A stretch of DNA of 64,000 bases from Luteimonas abyssi (GTDB lineage Bacteria > Pseudomonadota > Gammaproteobacteria > Xanthomonadales > Xanthomonadaceae). Shown here in pieces: positions 27,266 to 36,308 of the stretch (within the stretch, counting starts at the first letter, position 1; every line of letters starts with the position of its first letter). Where the stretch lies: assembly GCF_001482195.1 (NCBI RefSeq), contig NZ_KQ759763.1, positions 225,023-289,022 on the forward strand. The letters run 5' to 3'. A program made the translations under genes and the position numbers. Under the pieces are notes generated by a model. It was not told where the DNA came from and made no database searches. It saw nothing but the letters and a program-made list of their open reading frames with translations.

Positions 27266-27880
27266 TCAGCCCTTGGAAATCGCCGGATACGGCTGCGCTT
27301 TCAGCACGCCGGCGAGATGCGCGGTATTGCTGGCGATGGTCCTCAGGGTCTCGGCCACCTTGTCCGGGGTGTTGTCGAGATCGTTGTAGTCGATGCTGCC
27401 CATCGCCTCGCCGACCCAGTAGGGCGGGCTGCCCGCCGGCAGGGTGAAGCCCACATCGGCGAGCGCCTGGTAGACCTCGGCGCAGACGTGGTGGGCGCCG
27501 TCTTCGTTGCCGACCACCGCCACCAGTCCGACCTTGCCGAAGGTGGGGTAGCGGCCGTCGTCGCCGATCTCGCCGAGAAACGCGTCCATGCGCTCGAGCA
27601 CGCGCTTGCACACGCTCGACGGCTGCCCCATCCAGATCGGCGTGGCGATGACCAGGATGTCGGCGGCCATCAGCCGCTCGCGCAGGCGCGGCCACGCGTC
27701 GCCGTCGCCTTCGTCGGCGCTCACACCGGGCTTCACGTCGAAATCGACCACGCGGTCGTGGCGGCTTTCCACGCCATGCCGGCCGAGCGCCGCCAGAACC
27801 TCGTCGAGCAGTTTCTGGCTGGACGACGGCGCATCGCCGGACTTGAGGGTGCAGTTGAGGCCATAGGCGCGCAGGGACAT
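27266..27880 (-). CDS. NAD(P)H-dependent FMN reductase/flavodoxin-fold protein
   Basis: 204-residue flavodoxin-fold protein. It begins AYGLNCTLKSG with the phosphate-binding turn, then ILVIATPIWMGQPSSV, which forms the isoalloxazine-facing loop, and VGLVAVVGNEDGAHH. These mark the NADPH-dependent FMN reductase family. No cofactor-binding extras or signal peptide. The ATG at 27880 has GGAG 9 nt upstream. It lies 98 nt downstream of the lipase gene's stop on the same strand, possibly co-transcribed. Confidence 0.87.
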   Translation of the reverse strand: MSLRAYGLNCTLKSGDAPSSSQKLLDEVLAALGRHGVESRHDRVVDFDVKPGVSADEGDGDAWPRLRERLMAADILVIATPIWMGQPSSVCKRVLERMDAFLGEIGDDGRYPTFGKVGLVAVVGNEDGAHHVCAEVYQALADVGFTLPAGSPPYWVGEAMGSIDYNDLDNTPDKVAETLRTIASNTAHLAGVLKAQPYPAISKG

Positions 27881-27977
27881 GGGGCCACTCCGATCGGGGA
27901 ATGCCCAGCCTGTGCCCACCGGCGTACAGGGCGCGTGTGTCGCGGACCGGGCGTGATCCGCGACGCATCGCCGGTCA

Positions 27978-28676
27978 CTACAGGAGGTCGGCCTGCTGGA
28001 TGGCGGTGTCGGTGAGCAGGCCGAAATGGCCGAGTGCATGGGTATGGCTCGCGTTTTCGCCGGGGATCTGCGAGGCATGCACGCCGTTGACGGTGCAGAT
28101 CCCGCCGAAGCAGACGATCTGGTCGATCCAGGATTTGATCGACACCACGCGCAGGCCCAGCGGACGCCCCCAGAGGTGGTTCAGCAGCGGGCTGCCGATG
28201 GACAGCCCCTGTGCGCCGCAGGTGCTGGTCGCCACGTGCATCGGATAGAGGCCGCAGCTGCGCAGGCCGCGCGGTGCGCCGGCGATGCCTACGAACGTGT
28301 CGATCGCGTTCGCCAGGCCGTAATCGACGATCTGCTTCGCGGCCAGGGTGACGCCCATCGAGTGGGCGATCACGTCGATGCGTCCGGTGCACGACCGGGC
28401 GATGGCCTCGACCAGCGCCTCGCGGACCGGAATCTCTTCGCTGCCGCTGTGATCGTTGCAGGCTGCGCAGGTCTTGCTGCCCCAGTCGGGCCGCAGGATC
28501 TCGTCGTCGCGCCAGCCGCGTGCGCGCAGTTCGACGTAGGTGTTGTCGAACTGGCCGGGATGGCCGGCGTTGCCATGGACGAGGACGACGGCATCGCGAC
28601 ACGTGGCCCAGGCGGCCGGGACGAACGCGAGCATGAGCGCCGCGCAGGCGGCGAGGCGGATGAGCATCGAAGACAT
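27978..28676 (-). CDS. Secreted lipase/esterase, alpha/beta-fold
   Basis: 232-residue secreted protein, signal peptide MSSMLIRLAACAALMLAFVPAAWA. The mature enzyme begins CRDAVVLVHGNAGHPGQFDN, with the nucleophile in AHSMGVTLA, matching class 2 lipases (EstA-like). Several cysteine pairs (CAAC, CGLYP, CG, CFGGIC) suggest disulfides for an extracellular enzyme. The ATG has GGGAG about 9 nt before it. A second Met three residues later is a possible start. Confidence 0.85.
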   Translation of the reverse strand: MSSMLIRLAACAALMLAFVPAAWATCRDAVVLVHGNAGHPGQFDNTYVELRARGWRDDEILRPDWGSKTCAACNDHSGSEEIPVREALVEAIARSCTGRIDVIAHSMGVTLAAKQIVDYGLANAIDTFVGIAGAPRGLRSCGLYPMHVATSTCGAQGLSIGSPLLNHLWGRPLGLRVVSIKSWIDQIVCFGGICTVNGVHASQIPGENASHTHALGHFGLLTDTAIQQADLL

Positions 28677-28979
28677 CGTGGTTTCTCCCTGGTGGCCCGG
28701 TGCGGATGACGCGGTGCGCGCGGCCTCGGGCCGCCTTCGTGGAATCGCCTTCGCGGAACCGGGCATGGCGGACGACCGGCAAAGATGCCGGCGTGGGCTG
28801 GCCGCAGGGTGGGGGAGACCAGTGCCTCGATGCCAACCGATGCAGCGGGCTGTGCCTATTGGCCGGATGGCCATCCGTGACCGGGTGCGCATTCGCATGC
28901 ATCCGGCCACGCGGCCGGATCACGATGTCTGGACGGTGGCGCGCCTAGGGTGGAGTGCCTCCCCATCCCTGGAGGCGAC
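28677..28979. other. Divergent gap between lipase and SDR genes
   Basis: 303 bp with no protein-like frame. It holds the ribosome sites of both flanking genes; I see no clear promoter or palindrome. Confidence 0.45.
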
Positions 28980-29819
28980 ATGAACCAGCCCCCACAGCAG
29001 CAGGACGTCCCGGGCGTCGAGAAAGCGCTCGACCCGCCCGCCGATCACGGCGAGACCCGCTACCGCGGCAGCGGCCGGCTCGAAGGCAAGGCCGCTCTCA
29101 TCACCGGCGGCGACAGCGGCATCGGGCGCGCCGTGGCGATCGCCTACGCGCGCGAAGGCGCCGACGTGCTGGTGAGCTATCTCAGCGAGGACGAGGATGC
29201 CGAGACCACCCGGCGTTGGGTCGAGAAGGCCGGACGGCGCTGCGTGCTCGTCCGCGGCGACCTGTCCGATCCCGCGCACTGCCGCGCGCTCGTGCAACAG
29301 GCGGTCGACGCGTTCGGCCGGCTCGATGTGCTGGTCAACAATGCGGCCTACCAGATGTCGCGCGCCTCGCTCGACGAGATTCCCGACGAGGAATGGGACT
29401 ACACCTTCCAGGTCAACGTCACCGCGATGTTCCATCTGTGCAAGGCCGCCGTGCCGCACATGCAGGCCGGCGCGTCGATCATCAACACCACCTCGATCAA
29501 TTCGGACAAGCCCAATCCCACGTTGTTGCCCTACGCCGCGACGAAAGGCGCGATCGCCAATTTCACCGCGGGTCTCGCGCAGATGCTGGCGGAACGGGGC
29601 ATCCGGGTGAACTCGGTGGCGCCGGGGCCGATCTGGACGCCGCTCATTCCGGCCACGCTGCCGCCCGATGCCGTGGCCTCGTTCGGCGATCAGACACCGC
29701 TCAAGCGCGCGGGTCAGCCGGCGGAAGTCGCGCCGATCTTCGTGCTGCTGGCATCCGACGAAGCCAGCTACATGACCGGCGGGCGGCACGCGGTGACCGG
29801 CGGCATGCCGATCCTCTGA
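28980..29819 (+). CDS. Short-chain dehydrogenase, YghA/YhdF-like
   Basis: 279-residue SDR with the N-terminal extension typical of the YghA-like group (ALDPPADHGETRYRGSGRLE). The cofactor motif is TGGDSGIGRAVAIAYAREGA (residues ~45-64), then NNAAYQ, the Ser of NTTSINSDKP and YAATKGA with Tyr and Lys. These enzymes reduce aldehydes or oxidise alcohols, often as stress-induced proteins. The ATG at 28980 has GGAGG before it (tggaggcgac). Confidence 0.92.
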   Translation: MNQPPQQQDVPGVEKALDPPADHGETRYRGSGRLEGKAALITGGDSGIGRAVAIAYAREGADVLVSYLSEDEDAETTRRWVEKAGRRCVLVRGDLSDPAHCRALVQQAVDAFGRLDVLVNNAAYQMSRASLDEIPDEEWDYTFQVNVTAMFHLCKAAVPHMQAGASIINTTSINSDKPNPTLLPYAATKGAIANFTAGLAQMLAERGIRVNSVAPGPIWTPLIPATLPPDAVASFGDQTPLKRAGQPAEVAPIFVLLASDEASYMTGGRHAVTGGMPIL

Positions 29820-29839
29820 GCCGGCACCTCGATGTCCGT

Positions 29840-29878
29840 CCGGCGGCCGCCGGTGGGACGGCGGTGGTCGGCCGCCGG
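29840..29878 (+). terminator. Hairpin downstream of the YghA-like SDR
   Basis: CCGGCGGCC (29840-29848) pairs perfectly with GGCCGCCGG (29870-29878). It lies between two converging genes and is GC-only without a T-tract, so its role is likely but not certain. Confidence 0.4.
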
Positions 29879-29952
29879 CATCGGGCCGATGTCGCGTGTG
29901 TCCGTTTCTCGGAGACGCCCGGACGGCCACCCACTTGGCAGGATCCGGCCGT

Positions 29953-30834
29953 TCAGGCGGCGCCGTGTCGCAGACCGCGGCGTCGAGCCAACGGCTGCCG
30001 CACACCGGTCCGCCCGGCGGCGACCACCGGTCGGTGCGTAGCGCCTTCGCGCGACAGGTCGGCCCACACGCGCATGCCGTGCGTACGCAGCGGCCGGTAG
30101 TAGGTCAGGAAGGCGACGTCCGCGGCGTCGCGGCCGTGCGCGATGACGATGCGTCCGCCGCGGACCTGTGTCTGGGTGGCGTCGAAGGTGTACCAGGCAT
30201 CGCCGACGTAGGCCTCGAACCAAGCGTGCAGATCCATCGGGTCGAGCCCGTGCAGCCAGCCGACCACCATCCGCGCGGGGATGTCCAGCGCTCGGCACAA
30301 GGTGATGCCCACATGCGCGAAATCCCTGCACACACCGGCGCGTTGTTCCAGCGTGGCGAAGGCATCGGTCCCGGCGTCGCTGACGCCGTAGCGGTAGGCG
30401 AGGTTGCCCTGGATCCAGGCGCGGATCGCTTCGGCCTGGCCGTACCCCGGAGCCGCGTCGCCGACGATTTCCAGTGCCCGGCTCAGCGCCTGCGCACGGT
30501 CGGACGGGCAATAGCGGCTCGGCAACAGGAACTGCAGGGTTTCGGCCGGAAGCTGCGAGGGATCGTTCGCGCCTGCGTCCGGGTCCACCGCCAGCTCGGC
30601 GGGCGTCGCGGCGGCCGCATCGATGCGGATCCGGGTCTGGCCCCGGGGCAGGGTGAAGCGACGGCAGCGGTTGCCGAAGCTGTCCGTGTACTCGCTGGCG
30701 TCGTGCACTGCGCCGAAACCGTCGTGTCCGTCGATGCGCCACCGGGCCACGCCGGTGCGCGGTTGCAGCAGCGCCACCACCGGGCAGGGCGCATCGGTCT
30801 CGACCGTGAACTCGCAACCTGCCTGAACGTGCAT
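29953..30834 (-). CDS. Transglutaminase-like protein
   Basis: 293-residue protein. After a beta-rich N-terminal domain (EFTVETDAPCPVVALLQPR, FGNRCRRFTLPRGQ) the transglutaminase-like core carries Cys169 in AGVCRDFAH, His203 in DLHAWFEA and Asp218 in YTFDATQ. Bacterial proteins of this layout act as peptidases or amidases rather than cross-linkers. The C-terminal ~30 residues (ATHRPVVAAGRTGVRQPLAR) look like an unstructured tail. Divergent from the sensor kinase. Confidence 0.87.
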   Translation of the reverse strand: MHVQAGCEFTVETDAPCPVVALLQPRTGVARWRIDGHDGFGAVHDASEYTDSFGNRCRRFTLPRGQTRIRIDAAAATPAELAVDPDAGANDPSQLPAETLQFLLPSRYCPSDRAQALSRALEIVGDAAPGYGQAEAIRAWIQGNLAYRYGVSDAGTDAFATLEQRAGVCRDFAHVGITLCRALDIPARMVVGWLHGLDPMDLHAWFEAYVGDAWYTFDATQTQVRGGRIVIAHGRDAADVAFLTYYRPLRTHGMRVWADLSREGATHRPVVAAGRTGVRQPLARRRGLRHGAA

Positions 30835-31037
30835 GACGCGGACATCCTGTACTCGGGGATGCAGTGTGCGTGTGGACGTGTGCAGCCCATGTGCGTGCCG
30901 GGTTCGGCGCGCCTACCGGTGTGGCGTGCGCCGGCGCCCCGCCGGCGCCGCCCCACTTCGCGCGTCATACACGCGCCAGACCCGCATTCCGTATAGAGTC
31001 GGGCGCCTACGGGCACGCCCCGATCGCCCGCACGACG

Positions 31038-32918
31038 ATGACCGACCCCGATCCGTTCCGCGATCTCGCCGATGCCGTCCCGGCCATCCTCTGGACGACC
31101 GAAGCCGACGGCCGCTGCAACTTCCTGTCCCGGGGCTGGTCCCTGACGACCGGCCAGACCGAGGCCCAGGCGATGGCGCACGGCTGGTTCGATGCGGTCC
31201 ATCCCGACGACCTGCCCGAGGCACGCGTGCGCTTCGCCCGCGCGCACCAGGACCGCCGACCGTTCTCGATGGAGTACCGGCTGCGGCGCGTCGACGGCCA
31301 GTACCGCTGGACCCTGGATGCCGGCAATCCACGTTTCGGTGCGGACGGCACGTTCCTGGGGTTCGCGGGCTCGGTCGTCGACATCGACGACCGATACCGC
31401 TCGGAAGCGAAGTATCGCGCGCTGTTCGACTCCATCGACGAGGGGTTCTGCATCTTCCGGATGCTGTTCGACGACGCGCAGCGTCCCGTCGACTACCGGT
31501 TCCTGGAGGTGAACCCGACGTTCTCGCGGCAGACCGGCCTGGTCGATCCGGTGGGACGTACCGCGCGCGAACTGCTGCCCGACCTCGAGCCGCACTGGTT
31601 CGAGATCTACGGTCGGGTGGCGTTGACCGGCGAGGCGCATCGGTTCGTCGAGCAGTCGGCGGTCATGGGACGCTGGTTCGAGGTGTATGCGTTCCGCATC
31701 GGCGCGCCGGCCGACCACCAGGTGGCGTTGTTGTTCTCGGACATCACCCGGCGTCGGCGCCAGGAGCAGGCGTTGCGCGATGCGGACCGGCGCAAGGACG
31801 AATTCCTGGCGACGCTGGCGCACGAACTGCGCAACCCGCTCGCACCCATCCGCACGTCGCTGTACGTGCTCAAGCTCGACCAGGGCGCCGGTACCACGAC
31901 ACGCATGCTGGACATCCTGATGCGCCAGGTCGACCAGCTGACCCATCTGGTCGACGACCTGATGGAGGTCTCGCGGATCACGCGCGGCCGGATCGAGCTC
32001 CGGCCGGTGGAGATTCCGCTTTCGGCCGTATTGCGCAACGCCGCCGAGAGCGTGCAGCCCGCGCTGGACCAGCTCGGACAGACCTTGCGGATCGATGCGG
32101 ACGTGGACGCGGTGATGTTGCGGGCCGACCCGGTCCGCCTGGGGCAGGTCTTCGTGAACCTGCTCAACAACGCGTCCCGGTACGGGGGCGTCGGCAGCAC
32201 CATCGACCTCGAGGCGCGCCAGGACGCGGAGCACGCCGTCGTCGTCGTGCGCGACCGCGGCGTGGGGATCGCGCAGGAGCACCTGCACACCATCTTCGAC
32301 CTGTTCACCCAGGTCGACACCGACCAGCGTTCGTCCGGCGGACTCGGCATCGGGCTGGCGCTGGTGCGCAGTCTGGTGACGATGCACGGCGGCGACGTCT
32401 GCGCGCTGAGCGAAGGACTCGGACAGGGCGCGGCCTTCCAGGTCCGCCTGCCGGTGAGCGGGGATGTCGCCCCGTCGGACGCGATCCCGGCCGAGCCGTC
32501 GCCCGACCGGGCCTTCGCCGGTCTGCGCGTGCTGGTGGCGGACGACAACCGCGATGCCGCCGAGAGCCTGGGCGAGTGGTTGGGGGCATTCGGCGCGGAC
32601 GCCATCGTGGTGCACGACGGCCGGGCGGCGTTGCGCATGGCGCAGATGCGGATGCCGCACGTGGCCCTGCTCGACCTGGGCATGCCCGAGCTGAGCGGGC
32701 TGGAACTCGCGCGCCGGCTGCGCGACATCCCCAGTCTGTCGCGGATGTGCCTGATCGCGATCACCGGCTGGGGGCAGGCGCGCGACCGCCTGGACACCGA
32801 GGCCGCAGGATTCGACCACCACATGACCAAACCTCCGGACATTCCCGTCCTGCGCGCGATGCTGGCCGAGGTGCGCGCGCGCGTGCTGGCGGACCGAGCG
32901 TCGGGCGTGGAGGCCTAG
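31038..32918 (+). CDS. PAS-containing hybrid sensor histidine kinase
   Basis: 626-residue soluble sensor. PAS-type domain 1 covers residues ~8-118, a second PAS-like domain ~125-238, then HisKA with phospho-His262 in AHELRNP, an HATPase with asparagines in FVNLLNNAS (~372-380) and GGLGIGLALV (434-443), and a C-terminal receiver domain (~497-620) with phospho-acceptor Asp546 in LLDLGMPE and conserved Lys598. No membrane segments, so it senses a cytoplasmic signal. No partner regulator is adjacent. The start at 31038 is chosen because the PAS domain begins there; the longer frame is Ala/Pro-rich. Confidence 0.93.
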   Translation: MTDPDPFRDLADAVPAILWTTEADGRCNFLSRGWSLTTGQTEAQAMAHGWFDAVHPDDLPEARVRFARAHQDRRPFSMEYRLRRVDGQYRWTLDAGNPRFGADGTFLGFAGSVVDIDDRYRSEAKYRALFDSIDEGFCIFRMLFDDAQRPVDYRFLEVNPTFSRQTGLVDPVGRTARELLPDLEPHWFEIYGRVALTGEAHRFVEQSAVMGRWFEVYAFRIGAPADHQVALLFSDITRRRRQEQALRDADRRKDEFLATLAHELRNPLAPIRTSLYVLKLDQGAGTTTRMLDILMRQVDQLTHLVDDLMEVSRITRGRIELRPVEIPLSAVLRNAAESVQPALDQLGQTLRIDADVDAVMLRADPVRLGQVFVNLLNNASRYGGVGSTIDLEARQDAEHAVVVVRDRGVGIAQEHLHTIFDLFTQVDTDQRSSGGLGIGLALVRSLVTMHGGDVCALSEGLGQGAAFQVRLPVSGDVAPSDAIPAEPSPDRAFAGLRVLVADDNRDAAESLGEWLGAFGADAIVVHDGRAALRMAQMRMPHVALLDLGMPELSGLELARRLRDIPSLSRMCLIAITGWGQARDRLDTEAAGFDHHMTKPPDIPVLRAMLAEVRARVLADRASGVEA

Positions 32919-33099
32919 GGCGCGCCGGACCGGGCGATCCGGCGCCGCCCGGAGCGGAAGACATGCCGGGGTCCGACGACGCCGATCGGACGCACGGGGT
33001 CTGGCATGTTCCTGAACGCGGTTTCGACATTCGTTGCGAACCGGTGGGCAACGAAGATGTTGCGGCGCACAATAGACCGCCCGTGCTGCGAATGCCGAG

Positions 33100-34311
33100 A
33101 TGGCCGCCCCCGCGTCGAATCCCCTTCCCCCGGAGCTCACCCCGCGCCAGCAGGGCTGGATCCTGTTCGCGCTGGCGATGGGCGGGTTCGCCATCGGCAC
33201 CAGCGAATTCGCCCCCATGGGAATGATGCCGGACATGGTGGCCGACCTCGGGATCACCGAGCCGCAACTGGGGCATTCCATCAGCGCCTACGCACTCGGC
33301 GTGGTGGTGGGCGCACCGCTGCTGGCGATCCTGGGGGCCCGGCTGTCGCGGCGGCACCTGCTGCTGGCGACGATGGCGTTCTACGCCCTGGGAAATCTCG
33401 CCAGCGCGCTGGCGCCGGGTTATCTGTCGCTGACCGCGCTGCGGTTCGTCGCCGGACTGCCGCACGGCGCCTACTTCGGGGTTGCCGCGCTGGTCGCGGC
33501 ATCGATCAGCCCGCCGGGACGACGCGGGACCGCCATGGCGCGGGTGATGCTCGGCCTCTCCGTGGCGCTGCTGGTCGGCAATCCCCTCGCCTCGTGGCTG
33601 GCCCAGGTCCTCGACTGGCGCTGGGCCTTCGGCCTGGTGGCCGCGATGGCGTTGCTGACGATGGGGCTCGTGGCCCGCTTGCTGCCGCCCGATCCCGCCG
33701 AGCCGCGGCAGAACCCGCTCCGCGAGCTGCGCGATTTCAACCGTGCGCCGGTGTGGCTGGCGCTGGCCATCGGCGCGATCGGTTTCGCCGGCATGTTCAG
33801 TGTCTTCAGCTATCTGGCGCCGACGATGATCGAGGTCACCGGCATCGCGCCGCGTTACGTACCGCTGGGGCTGGTGGCGTTCGGCATCGGCGCGATCCTC
33901 GGCAACCTGGGCGGCGGTTGGCTGTCGGACCGGTTCGGGTTCCGCGCCGCAGGCATGGTGCTGGTGTGGTCGATCGGGGTGCTGCTGGCTTTCCCGCTCG
34001 CCGCGCAGACGCCGTGGTCGGTGCTGCTGGGGGTGATCGCGGTCGGCTCGATGGGGGCGCTGGCGACGATCCTGCAGGCGCATCTGGTCGACGTGGCGGC
34101 CGGCGCGCAGACACTGGCCGCCGCCTCGAACCATTCCGCGTTCAATCTGGCCAATGCGCTGGGTCCCTGGCTGGCCGGCATGGCGATCACGGCCGGCTAT
34201 GGCTGGACCTCGACAGGGTATGTCGGCGCGGCGATGGCCGCGGCGGGCTTGCTGCTGTACGGCCTGGCGCGCCGCGACGCCCGCCTGCGCGAGGCCGACT
34301 GCGCCTGCTGA
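33100..34311 (+). CDS. MFS exporter, AraJ/YdhP-like
   Basis: 403-residue transporter with 12 predicted membrane helices. The opening GFAIGTSEFAPMGMMPDM and the later LRFVAGLPHGAYFGVAALVA are typical of the sugar/drug exporter group that includes AraJ and YdhP. Motif A appears as GARLSRRHLLL. Substrate unknown. The ribosome site at 33100 is weak (ccgag), and there is no better Met nearby. Follows the sensor kinase by 181 nt in the same direction. Confidence 0.9.
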   Translation: MAAPASNPLPPELTPRQQGWILFALAMGGFAIGTSEFAPMGMMPDMVADLGITEPQLGHSISAYALGVVVGAPLLAILGARLSRRHLLLATMAFYALGNLASALAPGYLSLTALRFVAGLPHGAYFGVAALVAASISPPGRRGTAMARVMLGLSVALLVGNPLASWLAQVLDWRWAFGLVAAMALLTMGLVARLLPPDPAEPRQNPLRELRDFNRAPVWLALAIGAIGFAGMFSVFSYLAPTMIEVTGIAPRYVPLGLVAFGIGAILGNLGGGWLSDRFGFRAAGMVLVWSIGVLLAFPLAAQTPWSVLLGVIAVGSMGALATILQAHLVDVAAGAQTLAAASNHSAFNLANALGPWLAGMAITAGYGWTSTGYVGAAMAAAGLLLYGLARRDARLREADCAC

Positions 34312-34336
34312 CCTGCACGCGGCAGCGGCACGCCGG

Positions 34337-35122
34337 TCACGTCGCCGTCGGGTCGCCACCGCCGGGCAGTGCACGCTCGACCCGGTGCCAGGCATCGCGG
34401 ACCGCATGCCGGGCCTGCGGCCAGTCCAGCCGGGAGTTGCCGCGCTGCCGGGCCCAGGCGTCGGCCAGCCGGGCTTCCGTCGCGTCGTCCCAGCGCGCAT
34501 CCGATGCCGCCGTCGCGCGTGCCCGCGTGCCGTAGCGGTACGCCGCGCGATAGTCGTCGTAGGTGTGGTCGTCGCTGTAGGCCTCGTTCTCCGTGTAGCG
34601 CTCGGCGTAGTACGCGTCGGTCTCGGCATAGGTCCGGAACGTGCGGTCGGCCCGGGCGTAGGCGTCCGCGACGGCGGGGCGGGCGTGGTTCCACGACAAC
34701 AGCGATGCACCGCGCGCCTCTTCCCAGCGGTCGCGCAACTCGGGCTCCAGTGCGTCGAAGTCACACGTCGCCTGCGCCGTGTTGCGCGCTTCGGTGCCGT
34801 AGCGATAGGCGGGCGCGTAGTCGCGGTCGAAGTCGGCATCGCGGGGGTAGTAGTCGCGATCCGGCGCGCTCGCGCGCCAGTACTCGACTTCGGTCGTGGG
34901 ATCGACGCGTTCGGCGACGGCCTTGCCGCCAGCGGCACCGCCGAGTGTGCCGATGGCGCCACCGATCAGCGTGCCGATCGGACCGAACAGGCTGCCGACG
35001 GCGGCGCCCGCGACCGCCCCGAGGGTGCCGCCGGTGGCGACGCCGACCGGGTGCGCGCCGGCTTTCCCCGAGATCGGATCCCGATGCGCGTCGGGCTGTT
35101 CGGGCGCGGATTTGTCGCTCAT
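34337..35122 (-). CDS. Glycine-zipper protein with a 70-residue internal duplication
   Basis: 261-residue protein of unknown function. Residues ~30-66 are a glycine zipper (GGTLGAVAGAAVGSLFGPIG, GGAIGTLGGAAGG) likely to insert in or pack against membrane. Two copies of a ~70-residue unit follow, about 90-160 and 180-250, each with AYRYGT.AR, then (D/E)L.D.W and W..AR.AV.DA. The spacing is 90 residues. Rich in Tyr, Asp and Arg. Proteins of this general layout occur in Xanthomonadaceae, but I know of no function. The ATG at 35122 has GAGG nearby. Confidence 0.7.
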   Translation of the reverse strand: MSDKSAPEQPDAHRDPISGKAGAHPVGVATGGTLGAVAGAAVGSLFGPIGTLIGGAIGTLGGAAGGKAVAERVDPTTEVEYWRASAPDRDYYPRDADFDRDYAPAYRYGTEARNTAQATCDFDALEPELRDRWEEARGASLLSWNHARPAVADAYARADRTFRTYAETDAYYAERYTENEAYSDDHTYDDYRAAYRYGTRARATAASDARWDDATEARLADAWARQRGNSRLDWPQARHAVRDAWHRVERALPGGGDPTAT

Positions 35123-35310
35123 GCGTGCGATCCTCGAGTTGGACGTGACCTGCACTGTCGGCCACCCCGCCGTGCAGGGGGTGTGCACCGTCGCCTGGCG
35201 GAGTGCGCGTATCGAGGAACGGTTCAGCCGGCGCCGTTCATGTGCGGGATGGGGCCGGGACGTCTCCACCGCCTAAGCTATCGAGCCGTTCAGCCACGAT
35301 CGCCCCACGC

Positions 35311-35856
35311 ATGCGCCTGCCCGCCCTGTGTTGTCTCTTCGTCGTCGCCGGTGTCCTCGCCGCCTGCGGGGGCAAGGCCGAGCAGACCCGTCCGGCGCTG
35401 TTGGGCGAGACCTTCGCGTTCGACGAGATGTACTCGCGCGCGTTCGAGACCACGCCGGATGTCGCCTGCGAGTCGGCGCGGCGCGCGCTGCTCGGGCAGG
35501 GCTACGTCGTCGCTCGCGCGGATGCGGGCACGGTGGAGGCGAGCAAGAATTTCCAGCCGGAGGCCGATGCGCATCTGCAGCTGGCGTTGCGCGTGTCGTG
35601 CGTGCCCCAGGATGGCGGCACGCTGATGTTCGTCAGCGCGCTGCAGGACCGGTATGCGCTGCGGCGCAGCGCCAACTCCGCCAGCCTGGGCGTCAGCGCG
35701 CTGGGCTCGCTGTCGCTGCCGATCGGCAGCAGCGAGGATTCGCTGGTGCGCGTGGCCAGCAGCACCGTCCAGGATGCGGAGTTCTACGGGCGGTTCTTCG
35801 AACGGGTAGGCCATTACCTGCCGGCGCACGTGGTCGATCGCGACGGCGACGACTGA
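35311..35856 (+). CDS. DUF2242 lipoprotein
   Basis: 181-residue lipoprotein. The signal peptide MRLPALCCLFVVAGVLAACG has a clear lipobox LAAC (Cys19). The mature part (YSRAFETTPDVACESARRAL, GTVEASKNFQPEADAHLQLA, VSALQDRYALRRSANSASLG, SVSALGSLSLPIGSSEDS) matches the DUF2242 family, whose role is unknown. The start is the Met that opens the signal peptide; the longer upstream frame is not protein-like. Followed by a strong hairpin shared with the convergent EF-hand gene. Confidence 0.85.
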   Translation: MRLPALCCLFVVAGVLAACGGKAEQTRPALLGETFAFDEMYSRAFETTPDVACESARRALLGQGYVVARADAGTVEASKNFQPEADAHLQLALRVSCVPQDGGTLMFVSALQDRYALRRSANSASLGVSALGSLSLPIGSSEDSLVRVASSTVQDAEFYGRFFERVGHYLPAHVVDRDGDD

Positions 35857-35858
35857 CC

Positions 35859-35887
35859 GCCGCCGGCCGGTCTGGTCGGCCGGCGGC
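35859..35887. terminator. Shared hairpin between two converging genes
   Basis: An 11-bp perfect stem (GCCGCCGGCCG, 35859-35869, pairing with 35877-35887) sits between the DUF2242 and EF-hand genes. No T-tract on either side. Confidence 0.55.
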
Positions 35888-35926
35888 CGCTGCGCGCGAC
35901 GCGACGCACCGCGCGCGGGCCAGGCC

Positions 35927-36295
35927 TCAGCGGATCCAGCTCCGCAGTTCCTCGCGGCTCAGGCGGCCGTCGCCGTCGGTGTCCACGCCCGAGAACTCCG
36001 CCGCCAGCGTCGGGTGCGCGGCGGCTTCGCGGCGGCTGATGTAGCCGTCGCCATCGGTATCGAGCGCTTCGAAACTGATCCGGTACTGGTCGGAGGCGGC
36101 CGGGTTCGGCTCGTGCGAGCGGATGATGATCTGCTGCTGCTCGGGCCCGTCGAAGGTGACGACGCCGGTCTGCGCGGCCTGCGAGGTCGCGCGCTGGGGG
36201 CCGCTGCCGGTCTGGGCGATGCCCTGCGTCTCGACCTGCGCGAGGGCGCAGACGGGCAGCAGGCAGGCGGCGAGGGCGAGCATGTGGTGACGCAT
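35927..36295 (-). CDS. Exported EF-hand protein
   Basis: 122-residue secreted protein, signal peptide MRHHMLALAACLLPVCALA. Two canonical calcium-binding loops are present: DTDGDGYISRREA and DTDGDGRLSREEL, about 30 residues apart, with the rest linker. The start at 36295 has AGGAG upstream. It lies 13 nt downstream of the EEP-family gene on the same strand and is probably co-transcribed; calcium sensing by the pair is speculation. Confidence 0.87.
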   Translation of the reverse strand: MRHHMLALAACLLPVCALAQVETQGIAQTGSGPQRATSQAAQTGVVTFDGPEQQQIIIRSHEPNPAASDQYRISFEALDTDGDGYISRREAAAHPTLAAEFSGVDTDGDGRLSREELRSWIR

Positions 36296-36308
36296 GGCGG
36301 TTCTCCTG

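Noticed and set aside
30483..33281. Long minus-strand frame opposite the sensor kinase
   Set aside because: All kinase motifs are on the plus strand; the opposite frame shows no domain.
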